A stretch of DNA of 64,000 bases from Nostoc foliaceum FACHB-393 (GCF_014698505.1 NZ_JACJTD010000017.1:83249-147248), one strand, 5' to 3'. Shown: positions 51,446 to 62,716, numbered from the stretch's first letter. Notes: a model not told the origin generated them from the sequence alone. Made by a program: numbers and translations.

Positions 51446-54076
51446 ATGTCCTTTGTCCCTTTACATATTCACAGTGACTACAGTCTACTTGATGGAGCAA
51501 GTCAGCTACCAGAGTTGGTGAATCAAGCGATCGCACTGGGGATGAAAGCGATCGCTCTTACCGATCATGGTGTCATGTATGGAGCCGTTGAACTGATCAA
51601 AATCTGCCGTAGTCAAAATATTAAGCCGATTATCGGCAATGAAATGTATGTAATTAACGGCGATATTGAGAAACAAGAACGCCGCCCTAAATATCATCAA
51701 GTTGTTTTAGCTAAAAATACCAAAGGTTACAAAAATTTAGTAAAATTAACCACAATTTCTCACCTCAAAGGTGTTCAAGGCAAAGGAATTTTTTCTCGTC
51801 CTTGTATTAATAAAGATTTACTCAAAGAATATCATGAAGGCTTGATTGTCACCAGTGCTTGCTTAGGTGGAGAAGTTCCCCAAGCTATTCTCAGTAATAG
51901 ACCAGATGCAGCCCGGAAAGTTGCTCAGTGGTATAAAGATGTATTTGGTGATGATTATTATTTAGAAATTCAAGATCACGGCTCCCAAGAAGACAGAATT
52001 GTTAATGTTGAAATAGTTAAAATTGCTAGAGAGCTAGGCATTAAAATTATTGCCACTAATGATTCTCATTTTATTTCTTGTTTTGATGTTGAAGCCCACG
52101 ACGCTTTGCTATGTATTCAAACTGGCAAGCTAATTATTGAAGATAAGCGGATGCGTTATAGCGGCACAGAGTATCTCAAATCTGGTGAGGAGATGCAGCA
52201 GCTATTTCATGACCATTTGCCGGATGATGTAATTGCCGAAGCGATCGCCACTACTGAAGAAGTGGCCGATAAAGTCGAGCCTTACCATATTATGGGTGAG
52301 CCTCAAATTCCTACTCCCCCTATTCCCTCCGGTCATACTGCTGACACTTACGCCGAAGATGTTGCATGGAGCGGACTTTTAGAACGATTAAATCGCAAAT
52401 CTCGCCAGGAAGTTGATTCCGTCTATAAAGAAAGATTGGAATACGAACTGAAAATGATTCAGCAGATGGGTTTTTCCAAATACTTTTTAGTTGTATGGGA
52501 CTACATCAAATTTGCTAGGGATAATAATATTCCTGTGGGGCCAGGTAGGGGTTCTGCGGCTGGTTCATTAGTTGCCTATGCAATGCGAATTACCAACATT
52601 GATCCTGTACATCATGGATTACTATTCGAGCGCTTTTTGAACCCAGAACGGAAATCTATGCCTGATATTGATACGGATTTCTGTATTGAACAACGGGATA
52701 AAGTTATTGAATATGTAACTGAGAAATATGGTGCGGATAGAGTTGCCCAAATTATTACTTTTAACCGTCTAACTTCTAAAGCAGTTTTGAAAGATGTCGC
52801 CAGAGTATTAAATATTCCCTACGGGGAAGCTGACAAAATGGCGAAATTAATTCCTGTGGTGCGGGGGAAACCAACGAAACTCAAGGTGATGGTTTCCGAT
52901 AAAACTCCAGAACCAGAGTTTAAAGAGAAATATGATAAAGAACCCCATGTTCGTCATTGGCTTGATATGGCAATGCGAATTGAAGGAACTAACAAAACTT
53001 TTGGTGTTCATGCCGCAGGTGTGGTAATTTCTGCCGATCCACTTGATGAGATTGTGCCGTTACAAAAGAATAATGACGGTTCCGTGATTACCCAGTACTT
53101 CATGGAAGACCTGGAATCAATGGGTTTATTGAAAATGGACTTTCTGGGTTTACGGAACCTAACGTTGATTCAAAAAACCGTTGATTTGATTCAAGAAACG
53201 AGAGGATATCGGGTTGATCCTGATGAAATTCCCCGCCAAGAAAGAAAAGCCCAGAAGATATTAGCTAAAGGTGAACATAGCAGTTTACCAAAAGATGTCC
53301 AAAAAACTTATGAGTTATTAGAAGCCGGTGAGTTAGAAGGGATATTTCAATTAGAATCTTCTGGGATGCGTCAGATAGTGCGAGATTTGAAGCCTTCTAA
53401 TATAGAAGATATTTCTTCGATTTTGGCACTTTATCGACCGGGGCCATTAGATGCGGGACTGATACCTAAATTTATTAACCGCAAACATGGGCGAGAAAAG
53501 ATTGATTATCAACACCAAACTCTGGAACCAATATTAGACGAAACCTATGGAATTATGGTCTATCAAGAGCAAATCATGAAAATTGCTCAGGATATGGCTG
53601 GATATTCTTTAGGACAAGCTGACTTGCTGCGTCGGGCGATGGGTAAAAAGAAAGTTTCGGAGATGCAAAAGCAGCGAGAAAAATTCGTAGATGGTGCAGC
53701 TAAAAATGGTGTTCAGAAAAAAGTTGCAGATGAATTATTTGAGCAAATGTTAAAGTTTGCTGAATATTGTTTAAGCTATGACACGGAAATATTGACAGTA
53801 GAATATGGATTACTGCCGATTGGCGAAATTGTAGAAAAAGCCATTGAATGTACAGTATATAGTGTTGATAATAATGGAAATATTTACACGCAGCCTATAG
53901 CACAGTGGCACGATCGCGGACAACAAGAGGTGTTTGAATATTGTTTGGAAGATGGTTCATTGATTCGGGCAACAAAAGACCATAAATTTATGACTGTTGA
54001 TGGTCAAATGTTGCCAATTGATGAAATATTTGAACGGGAATTGGATTTGATGCGGGTAGATGGTTTGCCGCATTGA
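51446..54076 (+). CDS. dnaE: DNA polymerase III alpha subunit, N-terminal half with split intein N-part
   Basis: An 876-aa product. Residues 1-774 are DnaE: PHP domain ([15 protein letters not shown]), then the polymerase palm with [13 protein letters not shown] and MPDIDTDF. At 53768 the DnaE-type split intein begins ([14 protein letters not shown]), 102 aa ending in [11 protein letters not shown] and a stop. The C-half (IntC plus the C-extein) must lie elsewhere; the two proteins are joined by trans-splicing. ATG 51446 follows GGAG; an in-frame TTG at 51428 is less likely. The downstream genes are unrelated. Confidence 0.98.
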   Translation: MSFVPLHIHSDYSLLDGASQLPELVNQAIALGMKAIALTDHGVMYGAVELIKICRSQNIKPIIGNEMYVINGDIEKQERRPKYHQVVLAKNTKGYKNLVKLTTISHLKGVQGKGIFSRPCINKDLLKEYHEGLIVTSACLGGEVPQAILSNRPDAARKVAQWYKDVFGDDYYLEIQDHGSQEDRIVNVEIVKIARELGIKIIATNDSHFISCFDVEAHDALLCIQTGKLIIEDKRMRYSGTEYLKSGEEMQQLFHDHLPDDVIAEAIATTEEVADKVEPYHIMGEPQIPTPPIPSGHTADTYAEDVAWSGLLERLNRKSRQEVDSVYKERLEYELKMIQQMGFSKYFLVVWDYIKFARDNNIPVGPGRGSAAGSLVAYAMRITNIDPVHHGLLFERFLNPERKSMPDIDTDFCIEQRDKVIEYVTEKYGADRVAQIITFNRLTSKAVLKDVARVLNIPYGEADKMAKLIPVVRGKPTKLKVMVSDKTPEPEFKEKYDKEPHVRHWLDMAMRIEGTNKTFGVHAAGVVISADPLDEIVPLQKNNDGSVITQYFMEDLESMGLLKMDFLGLRNLTLIQKTVDLIQETRGYRVDPDEIPRQERKAQKILAKGEHSSLPKDVQKTYELLEAGELEGIFQLESSGMRQIVRDLKPSNIEDISSILALYRPGPLDAGLIPKFINRKHGREKIDYQHQTLEPILDETYGIMVYQEQIMKIAQDMAGYSLGQADLLRRAMGKKKVSEMQKQREKFVDGAAKNGVQKKVADELFEQMLKFAEYCLSYDTEILTVEYGLLPIGEIVEKAIECTVYSVDNNGNIYTQPIAQWHDRGQQEVFEYCLEDGSLIRATKDHKFMTVDGQMLPIDEIFERELDLMRVDGLPH
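53768..54073 (+). other. Split DnaE intein, N-terminal segment (IntN)
   Basis: 102 codons from Cys1 (53768-53770) to the residue before the stop. It has the block A start [14 protein letters not shown] and the block B T-x-x-H motif ATKDHKF. It differs from the Nostoc punctiforme IntN at a few places by memory (D for E at 5, GEIVEKAIE for GKIVEKRIE, PIAQ for PVAQ, GLPH for NLPN). Upstream extein residues are AEY. Confidence 0.97.
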
Positions 54077-54167
54077 GAAAAGATGCAGTGAGAGTTGAAC
54101 ATTCTCCGCTTGCTATACGAATGAGAGCTAGAAGACTTTTATAAGTTGATAGTAACGTTAAATTGCC

Positions 54168-54797
54168 ATGTATAGACCAACCGCTTTTCAAGAAGATAAT
54201 GTTGATAAATTGATCGCCTTTATGAGAGCCAATAGTTTCGCTACGTTGGTATCGATTATAGATGGTGTACCTTATGCTTCACACGTTCCTCTTGTCATTG
54301 CAATGCAAGGGGATGCTCTTAAATTAATTGGTCATCTGGCAAAACAAAATCCTCAATCACAAGTTCTTGGTAATGAGTTACTTGCTATTTTTACCGGAGC
54401 ACACGCTTACATTTCCCCTACTTTATATGAAAGGTATGAAAGTGTACCAACGTGGAACTATATTGCTGTTCACGCATATGGTATTCCCAAAGTCATCATG
54501 CTCAATGAATCTCCAGAATCAATGAACCAAATGATCAACGAGATGATAGACACCTACGAAGCTGATTACAAATCGCATTGGCACAGTTTATCTGACGGAT
54601 TTCGTGAAGGTATGATGAATGGCATTGTAGGTTTTGAAATAACTGTTACACGCTTGGAAGGTAAGTACAAACTTAGTCAAAACCGAAGCCAAGTTGAGCA
54701 GCACAATGTGTCAAGTATGCTGCTACAAAGTTCAGATATGGCTGCTCGTGCCGTCGGTGCCGAGATGAAACAAAACCTTGAAGCGAATGAATATTAG
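54168..54797 (+). CDS. PaiB-like FMN-binding negative transcriptional regulator
   Basis: A 209-aa protein of the split-barrel FMN-binding fold with the PaiB features MYRP-x-F, HVPLVI, HLAKQNPQ, FTGAHAYISP and VPTWNYIAVHAYG. Its best-known relative represses sporulation/protease genes in Bacillus, but most homologues are uncharacterised. Single gene; 91 bases after dnaE. Confidence 0.9.
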   Translation: MYRPTAFQEDNVDKLIAFMRANSFATLVSIIDGVPYASHVPLVIAMQGDALKLIGHLAKQNPQSQVLGNELLAIFTGAHAYISPTLYERYESVPTWNYIAVHAYGIPKVIMLNESPESMNQMINEMIDTYEADYKSHWHSLSDGFREGMMNGIVGFEITVTRLEGKYKLSQNRSQVEQHNVSSMLLQSSDMAARAVGAEMKQNLEANEY

Positions 54798-55017
54798 TAA
54801 AGGCGTTACGTAACAATTTGAGGCATTTGAGCGGAGCGATCGCGTGGTTATGCAACTAAAAAACTATCTCTAGATAGATGGCAAAAAGTTTATTTAAAAA
54901 ATAAAATCTGCCTTCGCCAACTAGCAACAATGGGTCTGTATATTATGCCCATAGACTAGAAGCATGAGGCTACACTTAGTGACATGATCAAAGGAGATCA
55001 TGTTTTTATGTTGTTAT

Positions 55018-56235
55018 ATGAAGATATTGGTGCTGAATGCCGGTTCGAGCAGCCAAAAGAGTTGTCTGTACAAGATTGCAGATGAGGCTCTCCCCACCCA
55101 AGCACCCCAACCCCTTTGGGAAGGGAAAATCAACTGGACTCAAGAACGGGGTGTGGCAGAAATTGAGGTGAAAACTGGCAAGGGTGCAACGCTGCAAGAA
55201 TCAATCTCTGGTGATTCCCCACAGGCACACCTTACTTATATGCTCCATACGCTTAGTTATGGTACTACCAAAGTAATTGATCAGTTGTCAGAAATCGATG
55301 TGGTGGGGCATCGGATAGTACATGGCGGACAGGATTATCGAGATACTGTGATAATTACGGAGGATGTTAAAAATGCGATCACTCGTCTGTCTAACCTTGC
55401 TCCAGCACATAATCCAGCCGCTTTGTCAGGTATAGAAGGAATCGAAAAAACTTTAGGAGATGTCCCTCAGGTAGCAGTCTTTGATACCGGATTTCATGCC
55501 ACTCTACCTGATGCAGCAGCAATCTATCCCGGTCCCTATGAGTGGGTAGAGGAAGGTATTCGCCGCTACGGGTTTCATGGTATCAGCCACCAATACTGTT
55601 CTCAACGTGCTGCCCAAATTCTCGGTCAAGATGTTGCGTCTGGGCGATTAATTATCTGTCATTTGGGCAATGGTTGCTCTTTGGCAGCGATTAAAAATGG
55701 CCGCAGTATTGATACCACTATGGGATTCACGCCCCTAGAAGGTTTGATGATGGGTAGTCGTTCTGGTTCAGTTGATCCGGGAATTTTGATTTACCTGTTA
55801 CGGTACTGCAATTACTCCGTCGAAAGGTTGGATCATATATTAAATAAAGCTTCTGGGTTAAAGGGAATTTCGGGTGTATCTAGCGATATGCGTGAGTTGA
55901 GAGCAGCGATCGCTCAAGGGAATTCCCGCGCTCAACTGGCATGGGATATCTACGTACATCGCCTGCGTTCTAGTATGGGTGCAATGCTTACTAGTTTGGG
56001 TGGATTAGATGCTTTGGTATTTACAGCAGGCGTGGGTGAACATTCCCCGGAAATTCGCCAAGCCGCCTGTGAAGCCTTTGGTTTTTTGGGATTAAAAATA
56101 GACTTTGAAAAAAATCAGCAGCAGCCTGTGGATGAAGATATTTCTACACCCGATTCAGCAGTGCGGGTATTAGTTATTCATACTCAAGAAGATTGGGCGA
56201 TCGCTAAACAGTGTTGGCAACTTTTGAAACAGTAA
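55018..56235 (+). CDS. ackA: Acetate kinase
   Basis: A 405-aa ASKHA enzyme making acetyl phosphate and ADP from acetate and ATP (reversible). Signatures: MKILVLNAGSSSQKS, RYGFHGISHQY, HLGNGCSLAAI and the ATP site FTAGVGEHSPEIR. I chose ATG 55018 where similarity begins; AAGGAG at 54991 would fit the in-frame ATG at 55000, which adds MFLCCY. No pta gene is adjacent. Confidence 0.95.
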   Translation: MKILVLNAGSSSQKSCLYKIADEALPTQAPQPLWEGKINWTQERGVAEIEVKTGKGATLQESISGDSPQAHLTYMLHTLSYGTTKVIDQLSEIDVVGHRIVHGGQDYRDTVIITEDVKNAITRLSNLAPAHNPAALSGIEGIEKTLGDVPQVAVFDTGFHATLPDAAAIYPGPYEWVEEGIRRYGFHGISHQYCSQRAAQILGQDVASGRLIICHLGNGCSLAAIKNGRSIDTTMGFTPLEGLMMGSRSGSVDPGILIYLLRYCNYSVERLDHILNKASGLKGISGVSSDMRELRAAIAQGNSRAQLAWDIYVHRLRSSMGAMLTSLGGLDALVFTAGVGEHSPEIRQAACEAFGFLGLKIDFEKNQQQPVDEDISTPDSAVRVLVIHTQEDWAIAKQCWQLLKQ

Positions 56236-56277
56236 AAATAGGATTTACGCACTTACCAGAAAAATTTACTTATATAC

Positions 56278-57228
56278 TCATAATGACAGGAACCGATGAA
56301 TGATTAGTTTCCCAACTCGTGCCCCTATAAAGCTTAAAATGTACTCGGCAAGTTTTGGGGCAATCAGTGATGTAAACGCCAATAATAAGGCATTAACATC
56401 ATTAAACCTACTAGTAGCAGCAGCAACAACGATAGGGATGAGACAAATCAGCGTCCATGTCAACCAATTTATAAATTTAGAGTTGATAGAGGTACGTCTT
56501 TTAAGTTGATTGACAAGTACATAGCGGGTAGTAGCAAATAGTATAGTGAAGCCTATCCACGCAAATATTAATATAATCACATTTGCTGGATACAGATTGT
56601 AGGCTACTAAAGCAGCAGTAAAGAGCGAAGCTAGCTCCCAAACTAGCAGATTTAGCTTAGTCCGAAAGCAATTTAGTAGTTGTTCAGTCAGCCAATAATG
56701 AGCAGAGATAATTGTTGAGCAGTTGGGATTTTGCATAAAATCCCACTTGATTTTGTGGAATATATCACCATGCAGAAGGACAGTGCTTTGCAAAATAATG
56801 TCTTGATCATCATAAGTAGTCGAACTTAATTCAGCCTGCTTATAGTAAGAATTAAAGGTGATTCCAGACTGTAAGCTTGTTTTGCACCGTGCGGTTTTAC
56901 TCAAAAAGAATTTGATGAGATTGATGATGAAAATAATATAAAAAAAACTACTAACTTTTTGCTCAGTAATTTCTTTTTTATCTCCAGACACAACATTATT
57001 GCTGAAACAAACGTAGTACCAAAGAGGAACAATCAGCTTGGGCGGAATGTAGAGAGAAACACCAGTTTTTTGTGCTTGCTGAATCTGTTTTACAACTGTC
57101 TCATTTAGATAAAAACTAAACTGTGATTGCTCAACCTTAAGTTCAAAGCGATCGCCCTGAGGAACTTGTAGAAACAGAGAGAGTGCAACATCGGTTTGGT
57201 TACCTATTGTTGTTAGATCAGCGTTCAT
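56278..57228 (-). CDS. Membrane protein of unknown function, third gene of a coupled cassette
   Basis: A 316-aa protein with a soluble, beta-looking N-terminus (FELKVEQSQFSFYLNE), one helix near residues 92-110 and about four C-terminal helices (from about 185). I do not recognise a family. Its ATG overlaps the stop of the previous gene by one base (TAATG), so the two are translationally coupled. Confidence 0.7.
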   Translation of the reverse strand: MNADLTTIGNQTDVALSLFLQVPQGDRFELKVEQSQFSFYLNETVVKQIQQAQKTGVSLYIPPKLIVPLWYYVCFSNNVVSGDKKEITEQKVSSFFYIIFIINLIKFFLSKTARCKTSLQSGITFNSYYKQAELSSTTYDDQDIILQSTVLLHGDIFHKIKWDFMQNPNCSTIISAHYWLTEQLLNCFRTKLNLLVWELASLFTAALVAYNLYPANVIILIFAWIGFTILFATTRYVLVNQLKRRTSINSKFINWLTWTLICLIPIVVAAATSRFNDVNALLLAFTSLIAPKLAEYILSFIGARVGKLIIHRFLSL

Positions 57229-58103
57229 TATCGAGATAAATTTGCGATACTCTGTACCAAACTAATCAAAAAACTAAATGTTCCACGCCACTGTTTTTCC
57301 CCAGAAATCACTCCTTGATTATGCGTATTAATGATTAAGTTTTTAGCGTCTTCAGATAAACTAAACAGGTCTTTATTGTAACGTGTGATAATATCTCCAT
57401 CTAACTGCATAACAGTTTGGGCATAAATTATATCAATGTTGGTACTTGTCACATTACTACTATCAAGTGCAGCTTTAAGTTCATACATTTTACGTAGAGT
57501 ACGAACAAATCTATCATTATCCAAAAGTTTTTGAATCTCTTTAAAAGTTTCAATCCAATCTTCTTGATTATTTTCATCTTTGTCATCAAGAACGGGAGTT
57601 GGAGCAGGTAGTATTGGTTTAGCTAGCTTTACGTTTTCTTGATCGGCTTCAACTAGGTTTGGTTGATATTTTTTCGCGTGTTCAAGCCTCTGACGATATC
57701 GTTTTACTCTATCATCTTGAGGATTATAAAAACCTGATCCTTCCTCAAGAAGAAGGTAAAAATATTCTCTTTCAATTTGGTCAAATAGGCTTCTATAACG
57801 CTTACGTAGTTCTTCAGCTTGAGAACCTTCTTTTGGAATTCCTTTTGCTTTAAAGTAATCTGGGTCATGTATAGAATAAATTTCTTGATATGCCTCCCAA
57901 GCATTAAATTTTGAAGCATTAATCCTATTTACAACCATCGTATTAACTTCTAAGGCTGTAATGTCATCAACTAATGTTTGTACAGATGATACTAAATTGT
58001 TTAACAAGCCTCTAGCTTGATTTTCAATATCTTGGGGTTTAGCAGCATTTTGATTGCGATTCTGAATACTATTTCGGTCTTTAATTTGAATATCATTAGA
58101 CAT
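57228..58103 (-). CDS. Unknown soluble protein, second gene of the cassette
   Basis: A 291-aa, highly charged helical protein, start ATG 58103 with AGAGGG upstream (an in-frame start at 58172 is poor). It starts MSNDIQIKDRNSIQNRNQN, contains a REYFYLLLEEGSGFYNPQDDRVKRY segment in two halves, and ends in a hydrophobic stretch (SFLISLVQSIANLSR). No signal peptide. No family recognised. Coupled to the membrane protein gene. Confidence 0.75.
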   Translation of the reverse strand: MSNDIQIKDRNSIQNRNQNAAKPQDIENQARGLLNNLVSSVQTLVDDITALEVNTMVVNRINASKFNAWEAYQEIYSIHDPDYFKAKGIPKEGSQAEELRKRYRSLFDQIEREYFYLLLEEGSGFYNPQDDRVKRYRQRLEHAKKYQPNLVEADQENVKLAKPILPAPTPVLDDKDENNQEDWIETFKEIQKLLDNDRFVRTLRKMYELKAALDSSNVTSTNIDIIYAQTVMQLDGDIITRYNKDLFSLSEDAKNLIINTHNQGVISGEKQWRGTFSFLISLVQSIANLSR

Positions 58104-58240
58104 AGTACCGCCCTCTGATCGTTTATTTATGGCTAAATCTTGGTGTAGCTTTATATTGATAGGTAAAAGCAAATCAACCTAAAGATTAGGCTAGATTGCT
58201 GTCGGTGTTTTAGCTTAAATGGGTAATTAATAAAAAATAC

Positions 58241-58699
58241 TTAAAGTTCGGACTTTTTGCGATATTTCACGATTTCCATAAAAAACCCATACAACTTCTC
58301 CACGCTTTCTATATTTTTTTGAATGATTTCCCGACTGTCTTTAACTTGAGTTAAATGAAATTCTCGAATTTCTTTATATGGACCACTATCAGTAAATTGA
58401 CTACCAATTTCATTTTGTATATCGCCATTAACAAGATTAATTCGGGTATATATCCGATTACCTGGTTTGGGAGATTCTATCTCATTTTTTGGCTGATCAG
58501 ATGACTCTGCTACCCAAGTAGTGATTTTTAAATCAATGACTTCAACAATTACTGTTTTAATAGCATCAATAATTTCGTCAATATCTAGTCCTTTTTTATC
58601 AGCATTAAGATTAGTAACTATTGTTTTAAAAACATTATCTTTTGTCTGAAGGGATAAACCATTATTTTCCAAGTTGTTCGTAGCTACACTATCTAGCAT
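58241..58699 (-). CDS. Unknown protein, first gene of the cassette
   Basis: A 152-aa protein, acidic-to-neutral, with a LDIDEIIDAIKTVIVEVIDLKITTWV helix followed by a beta segment (NRIYTRINLVNGDIQN) and a helical C-terminus rich in K and E. No signal peptide or membrane helix. It leads the three-gene unit with a 137-base gap to the next gene. No family recognised. Confidence 0.7.
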   Translation of the reverse strand: MLDSVATNNLENNGLSLQTKDNVFKTIVTNLNADKKGLDIDEIIDAIKTVIVEVIDLKITTWVAESSDQPKNEIESPKPGNRIYTRINLVNGDIQNEIGSQFTDSGPYKEIREFHLTQVKDSREIIQKNIESVEKLYGFFMEIVKYRKKSEL

Positions 58700-59169
58700 A
58701 AGATTAAAGAGTTGAGAGGTCTAATTGCGAACAAAATCTTATTTTAAATCAAGTTGCAAATTTTACTACTTTTACTTAATAAAACTAAGTAATATCAGAG
58801 GAAATTAATAAGTTAAGAACTTGTTGTTCAAAAAAAAATAAAACTGGATTTATAGGAACTAATTTCATCTCACAAAAGAAAAAATTACTAGATGCTTCAA
58901 ATAAGCAAGTGTAAATTATATTCTATTGTACTTAGGAAATAAAAGTATAGTATAGCACTAAACATTTTATGCACAGTTTGCCGATCTAGCTGTTTTCGGT
59001 TTCTCTTGAGAAAAGATAGGCTTATTCACTGTTGGTCTTTGTTAAAGGGTAGGCTAGCAGCTTGATGGATGCTCTTCTATGTAAGCTACTGTGACTATAT
59101 AGCTGAGTAATCTTACAAGAAGTATATTATATACAATGAATTGCTTCTACCTGGGAAGACAAGGAAAAT
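58700..59169. other. Divergent spacer between the unknown cassette and a TPR-like gene
   Basis: An AT-rich 470-base region with no gene or clear repeat; both promoters must be here. Confidence 0.5.
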
Positions 59170-59955
59170 ATGTTGTTGTCGCGTAAAGCCATTGCTACAC
59201 CTTTTATAATTTGTTTATGTATTTTAGGAGTTGGCTTGATTCAATTCCCCCAATTACAAAAACTGATAAAGAGCAAACAATCTGCCTCTTTAGAAACTCT
59301 AGAAAAAGAAATAAAATCTGAAAAACTCCGTCTTAGCTTTCTCAAAAAAATGCCTAGTTTTGGTTATGATAACTTCATTGCAGATTTGGTATATCTCAAT
59401 TTTTTACAGTATTTCGGTGATGACGAAGTTCGGGATAAAACAGGTTACAGTTTAAGTCCAGAATATTTTGAAGTCATTCTAGAACGTGACCCGCGATTTT
59501 TAGCAGCATATCGCGGTCTTTCTGTTAGTACTTCATTATATGCCGCTATGCCAGAACGTGCGATCACAATATCAGAGAAAGGCTTAAAATCTCTATCTCC
59601 CTCAGTTCCCGAAAAGTCTTATTACATCTGGCGTTATAAAGGAATTGATGAGTTATTATTTTTAGGCAATGCTGAAGCTGCCAAACAGTCTTTTGCAACG
59701 GCGGCAAACTGGGCTAGTAAATTTTCAGATGCAGAGAGTCAGCTTATAGCTAATACTTCCCAAAGAACTGCGGAATTTCTGAGTCGAAATCCTAGCAGTA
59801 AATATGCCCAAATTTCTACTTGGTCAATGGTTTTAAATAATCAATTTGATGAAAGAACTCGGAAACGAGCAATTAGGGAAATTGAAGCTTTGGGAGGAAA
59901 AATAATTACAACTCCTGAAGGTACTAATAAAATTGTATTTCCCCCAAAAGATTAA
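59170..59955 (+). CDS. Conserved cyanobacterial TPR-like exported/membrane protein
   Basis: A 261-aa protein with an N-terminal signal anchor (TPFIICLCILGVGLIQF) and a helical, TPR-like body (for example ERAITISEKGLKSLSP and AKQSFATAANWASKF). Short linker to the next gene (11 bases), so it is cotranscribed with the class IV aminotransferase. Function unknown. Confidence 0.75.
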   Translation: MLLSRKAIATPFIICLCILGVGLIQFPQLQKLIKSKQSASLETLEKEIKSEKLRLSFLKKMPSFGYDNFIADLVYLNFLQYFGDDEVRDKTGYSLSPEYFEVILERDPRFLAAYRGLSVSTSLYAAMPERAITISEKGLKSLSPSVPEKSYYIWRYKGIDELLFLGNAEAAKQSFATAANWASKFSDAESQLIANTSQRTAEFLSRNPSSKYAQISTWSMVLNNQFDERTRKRAIREIEALGGKIITTPEGTNKIVFPPKD

Positions 59956-59966
59956 GCATTGGGCAA

Positions 59967-60761
59967 ATGAAAAATGATGTTTTTTGGTATGATGGTAAAT
60001 TAATTCATTCCCAAACCCTAGAATTAAACATTAACGATCCGGGGTTACTTTATGGGGCAACTGTTTTTACAACATTGCGGGTTTATGAGAACTCGCTAGA
60101 TAGTAATTTAACTAATTGGCAAGCACACTGCGATCGCTTACTCTTCTCAATACAATCTTTTAGTTGGCAGCAACCCAATTGGAAGCGTCTGCGTCAAGGT
60201 GCCCAAATTCTCCTCGCACACTTTCCCGTTCTCAGAATTACCCTTTTTCCCGATGGACGGGAGTGGATAACTGGCAGATTCTTACCACAAAATTTGACAG
60301 AAAAACAAAATAATGGTGTTATATGCGCCGTTGCTAGTTCAGAATTTTATCGCTCTCTCCCCTCTCATAAAACTGGAAACTATTTGAGTGCTTGGTTGGC
60401 AAGAACTAGTTTAGATGCCGAAGAGGCAATATTAGTTGATGCGCAAGGAAATTGGCTAGAAACCAGCACAGGCAACCTTTGGGGATGGTGCGATCGCAGT
60501 TGGTGGACACCACCAAAAAAAGCAGGAATTTTACCGGGAATTTTGCGATCGCAACTTGTAAACTGGTTACAAAACCACCAACAGCCAGTGCGGGAAGAAC
60601 CTTGGACGGTGGAGCTATTCCAGAGATTTGAAGCGATCGCCTACACTAATAGTGTGGTAGAAATTATTCCCGTTCATACCGTTCATCAGCCTTCAGGGTC
60701 GCTACAATATAATCCCTACCATCAGAGTTTTCAGCTAATAAGGGAGCTTTTTTTAGCATGA
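59967..60761 (+). CDS. Class IV PLP aminotransferase (PabC/BCAT-like)
   Basis: A 264-aa fold-type IV PLP enzyme. HKTGNYLSAWLAR supplies the PLP lysine, ETSTGNLWGW the phosphate-binding loop and GILPGILR the C-terminal site. Likely 4-amino-4-deoxychorismate lyase (folate p-aminobenzoate step) or a branched-chain aminotransferase relative; the short length favours the lyase. Substrate not proven. Confidence 0.85.
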   Translation: MKNDVFWYDGKLIHSQTLELNINDPGLLYGATVFTTLRVYENSLDSNLTNWQAHCDRLLFSIQSFSWQQPNWKRLRQGAQILLAHFPVLRITLFPDGREWITGRFLPQNLTEKQNNGVICAVASSEFYRSLPSHKTGNYLSAWLARTSLDAEEAILVDAQGNWLETSTGNLWGWCDRSWWTPPKKAGILPGILRSQLVNWLQNHQQPVREEPWTVELFQRFEAIAYTNSVVEIIPVHTVHQPSGSLQYNPYHQSFQLIRELFLA

Positions 60762-60874
60762 CAGTCACGCCAAATTTGTTATATCTTAAGATAAGTTAAC
60801 ATAATTCTTAATAATGACCTCTCCGAACAGAGACGCTACGCGATGGCGCGAAAAATACAGGAGGATAGACCTTA

Positions 60875-62716
60875 GTGAATAAAAGATGGAGAAATGCAGG
60901 GCTGTACGCGCTGCTGTTTATTGTCGTCATTGCGCTGGGAACAGCATTTTTTGACAAACAACCCCAAAGCAGAGAGACATGGCGATATAGTCGGTTTATT
61001 CAAGAAGTTCAACAAGGCAGAGTAGAAAAAGTCAGTTTGAGTGCAGACCGTTCTACAGCATTGGTTACACCCAAATATGACCCAGCTAAACGGATTGTTA
61101 CCTTAGTCAACGATCCAGACCTGATCAATACTCTGACTTCAAAAGGCGTTGATATTTCTGTATTGCCGCAAACCGATGAAGGATTTTGGTTTAAGGCACT
61201 AAGCAGCTTATTTTTCCCTGTATTGCTTTTGGTTGGCTTATTCTTCTTACTACGTCGCGCTCAAAGTGGCCCAGGTAGCCAAGCAATGAACTTTGGCAAA
61301 TCCAAAGCCAGAGTACAAATGGAACCACAAACTCAGGTGACATTTGGCGATGTCGCTGGTATTGACCAAGCCAAGTTGGAATTAAACGAAGTCGTAGACT
61401 TTCTGAAAAACGCCGATCGCTTTACCGCCGTTGGTGCAAAAATTCCTAAAGGTGTGCTATTAGTTGGGCCTCCTGGTACAGGTAAAACCCTCCTAGCTCG
61501 TGCTGTAGCAGGTGAAGCAGGTGTACCGTTCTTCTCAATCTCCGGTTCAGAATTTGTAGAAATGTTCGTAGGTGTGGGTGCATCCCGCGTCCGCGATTTA
61601 TTTGAACAAGCTAAGACTAATGCTCCTTGTATCGTCTTCATCGATGAAATTGACGCTGTAGGTCGTCAACGGGGTGCAGGTTTAGGTGGTGGTAACGATG
61701 AGCGGGAACAAACCCTCAACCAGTTGCTTACAGAAATGGATGGCTTTGAAGGTAATACTGGCATCATCATTATTGCCGCTACCAACCGTCCTGATGTCCT
61801 AGATGCAGCCTTATTGCGTCCTGGTCGCTTTGACCGTCAAGTTGTGGTAGACCGTCCCGACTATGCCGGACGCAGCGAAATTCTCAAGGTACATGCCCGT
61901 GGCAAAACCTTGGCGAAAGATGTGGATTTGGATAAAATCGCCCGTCGTACCCCTGGATTTACTGGCGCAGATTTATCCAACCTGCTGAATGAAGCCGCAA
62001 TTCTGGCAGCACGCCGGAATTTGACTGAAATTTCGATGGATGAAATCAACGACGCAATTGATCGCGTATTAGCTGGCCCAGAGAAGAAAGACCGGGTAAT
62101 GAGCGAAAAGCGCAAAACCTTGGTGGCTTATCACGAAGCTGGTCACGCTTTAGTTGGTGCATTGATGCCAGACTACGATCCTGTGCAGAAGATTAGCATC
62201 ATCCCTCGTGGTCGCGCAGGTGGTTTAACTTGGTTTACCCCCAGCGAAGACCGCATGGACACTGGTTTGTACAGCCGCGCTTATCTTGAAAATCAGATGG
62301 CTGTGGCTTTGGGTGGTCGAATTGCTGAAGAATTAATCTTTGGTGAAGAAGAAGTTACCACTGGTGCTTCTAATGACTTGCAGCAAGTAGCACGGGTTGC
62401 GCGTCAGATGATTACCCGATTTGGCATGAGCGATCGCTTAGGCCCAGTCGCCCTTGGTCGTCAGCAAGGTAACATGTTCCTTGGACGGGATATCATGTCA
62501 GAGCGGGATTTCTCTGAAGAAACCGCTGCCGCCATTGATGAAGAAGTCCGTAAACTTGTGGATGTAGCCTATACACGCGCTAAAGAAGTGTTGGTAGGCA
62601 ACCGCCATATTTTAGATCAGATAGCTCAAATGCTGGTTGATAAAGAAACGGTAGATGCTGAAGAGTTGCAAGAAATTCTGTCGAATAACGATGTGACAAC
62701 CGCTGCCTTTGCCTAA
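60875..62716 (+). CDS. ftsH: ATP-dependent zinc metalloprotease FtsH
   Basis: A 613-aa membrane AAA protease: two N-terminal helices (about residues 9-27 and 107-126), P-loop GPPGTGKT, Walker [11 protein letters not shown], second region of homology [20 protein letters not shown] and zinc site HEAGH. It degrades damaged membrane proteins, including photosystem II D1 in cyanobacteria, as hexamers of several FtsH homologues; it looks like the FtsH1/FtsH3 group. GTG start with AGGAGG ten bases upstream. Its leader has GAGACGCTACGCG. Confidence 0.97.
   Translation: MNKRWRNAGLYALLFIVVIALGTAFFDKQPQSRETWRYSRFIQEVQQGRVEKVSLSADRSTALVTPKYDPAKRIVTLVNDPDLINTLTSKGVDISVLPQTDEGFWFKALSSLFFPVLLLVGLFFLLRRAQSGPGSQAMNFGKSKARVQMEPQTQVTFGDVAGIDQAKLELNEVVDFLKNADRFTAVGAKIPKGVLLVGPPGTGKTLLARAVAGEAGVPFFSISGSEFVEMFVGVGASRVRDLFEQAKTNAPCIVFIDEIDAVGRQRGAGLGGGNDEREQTLNQLLTEMDGFEGNTGIIIIAATNRPDVLDAALLRPGRFDRQVVVDRPDYAGRSEILKVHARGKTLAKDVDLDKIARRTPGFTGADLSNLLNEAAILAARRNLTEISMDEINDAIDRVLAGPEKKDRVMSEKRKTLVAYHEAGHALVGALMPDYDPVQKISIIPRGRAGGLTWFTPSEDRMDTGLYSRAYLENQMAVALGGRIAEELIFGEEEVTTGASNDLQQVARVARQMITRFGMSDRLGPVALGRQQGNMFLGRDIMSERDFSEETAAAIDEEVRKLVDVAYTRAKEVLVGNRHILDQIAQMLVDKETVDAEELQEILSNNDVTTAAFA

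Noticed and set aside
56278..58699. Reading the three-gene cassette as a toxin-antitoxin or named defence system
   Set aside because: No nuclease, kinase, TIR, protease or known pore motif can be seen; calling a defence function would be invention.
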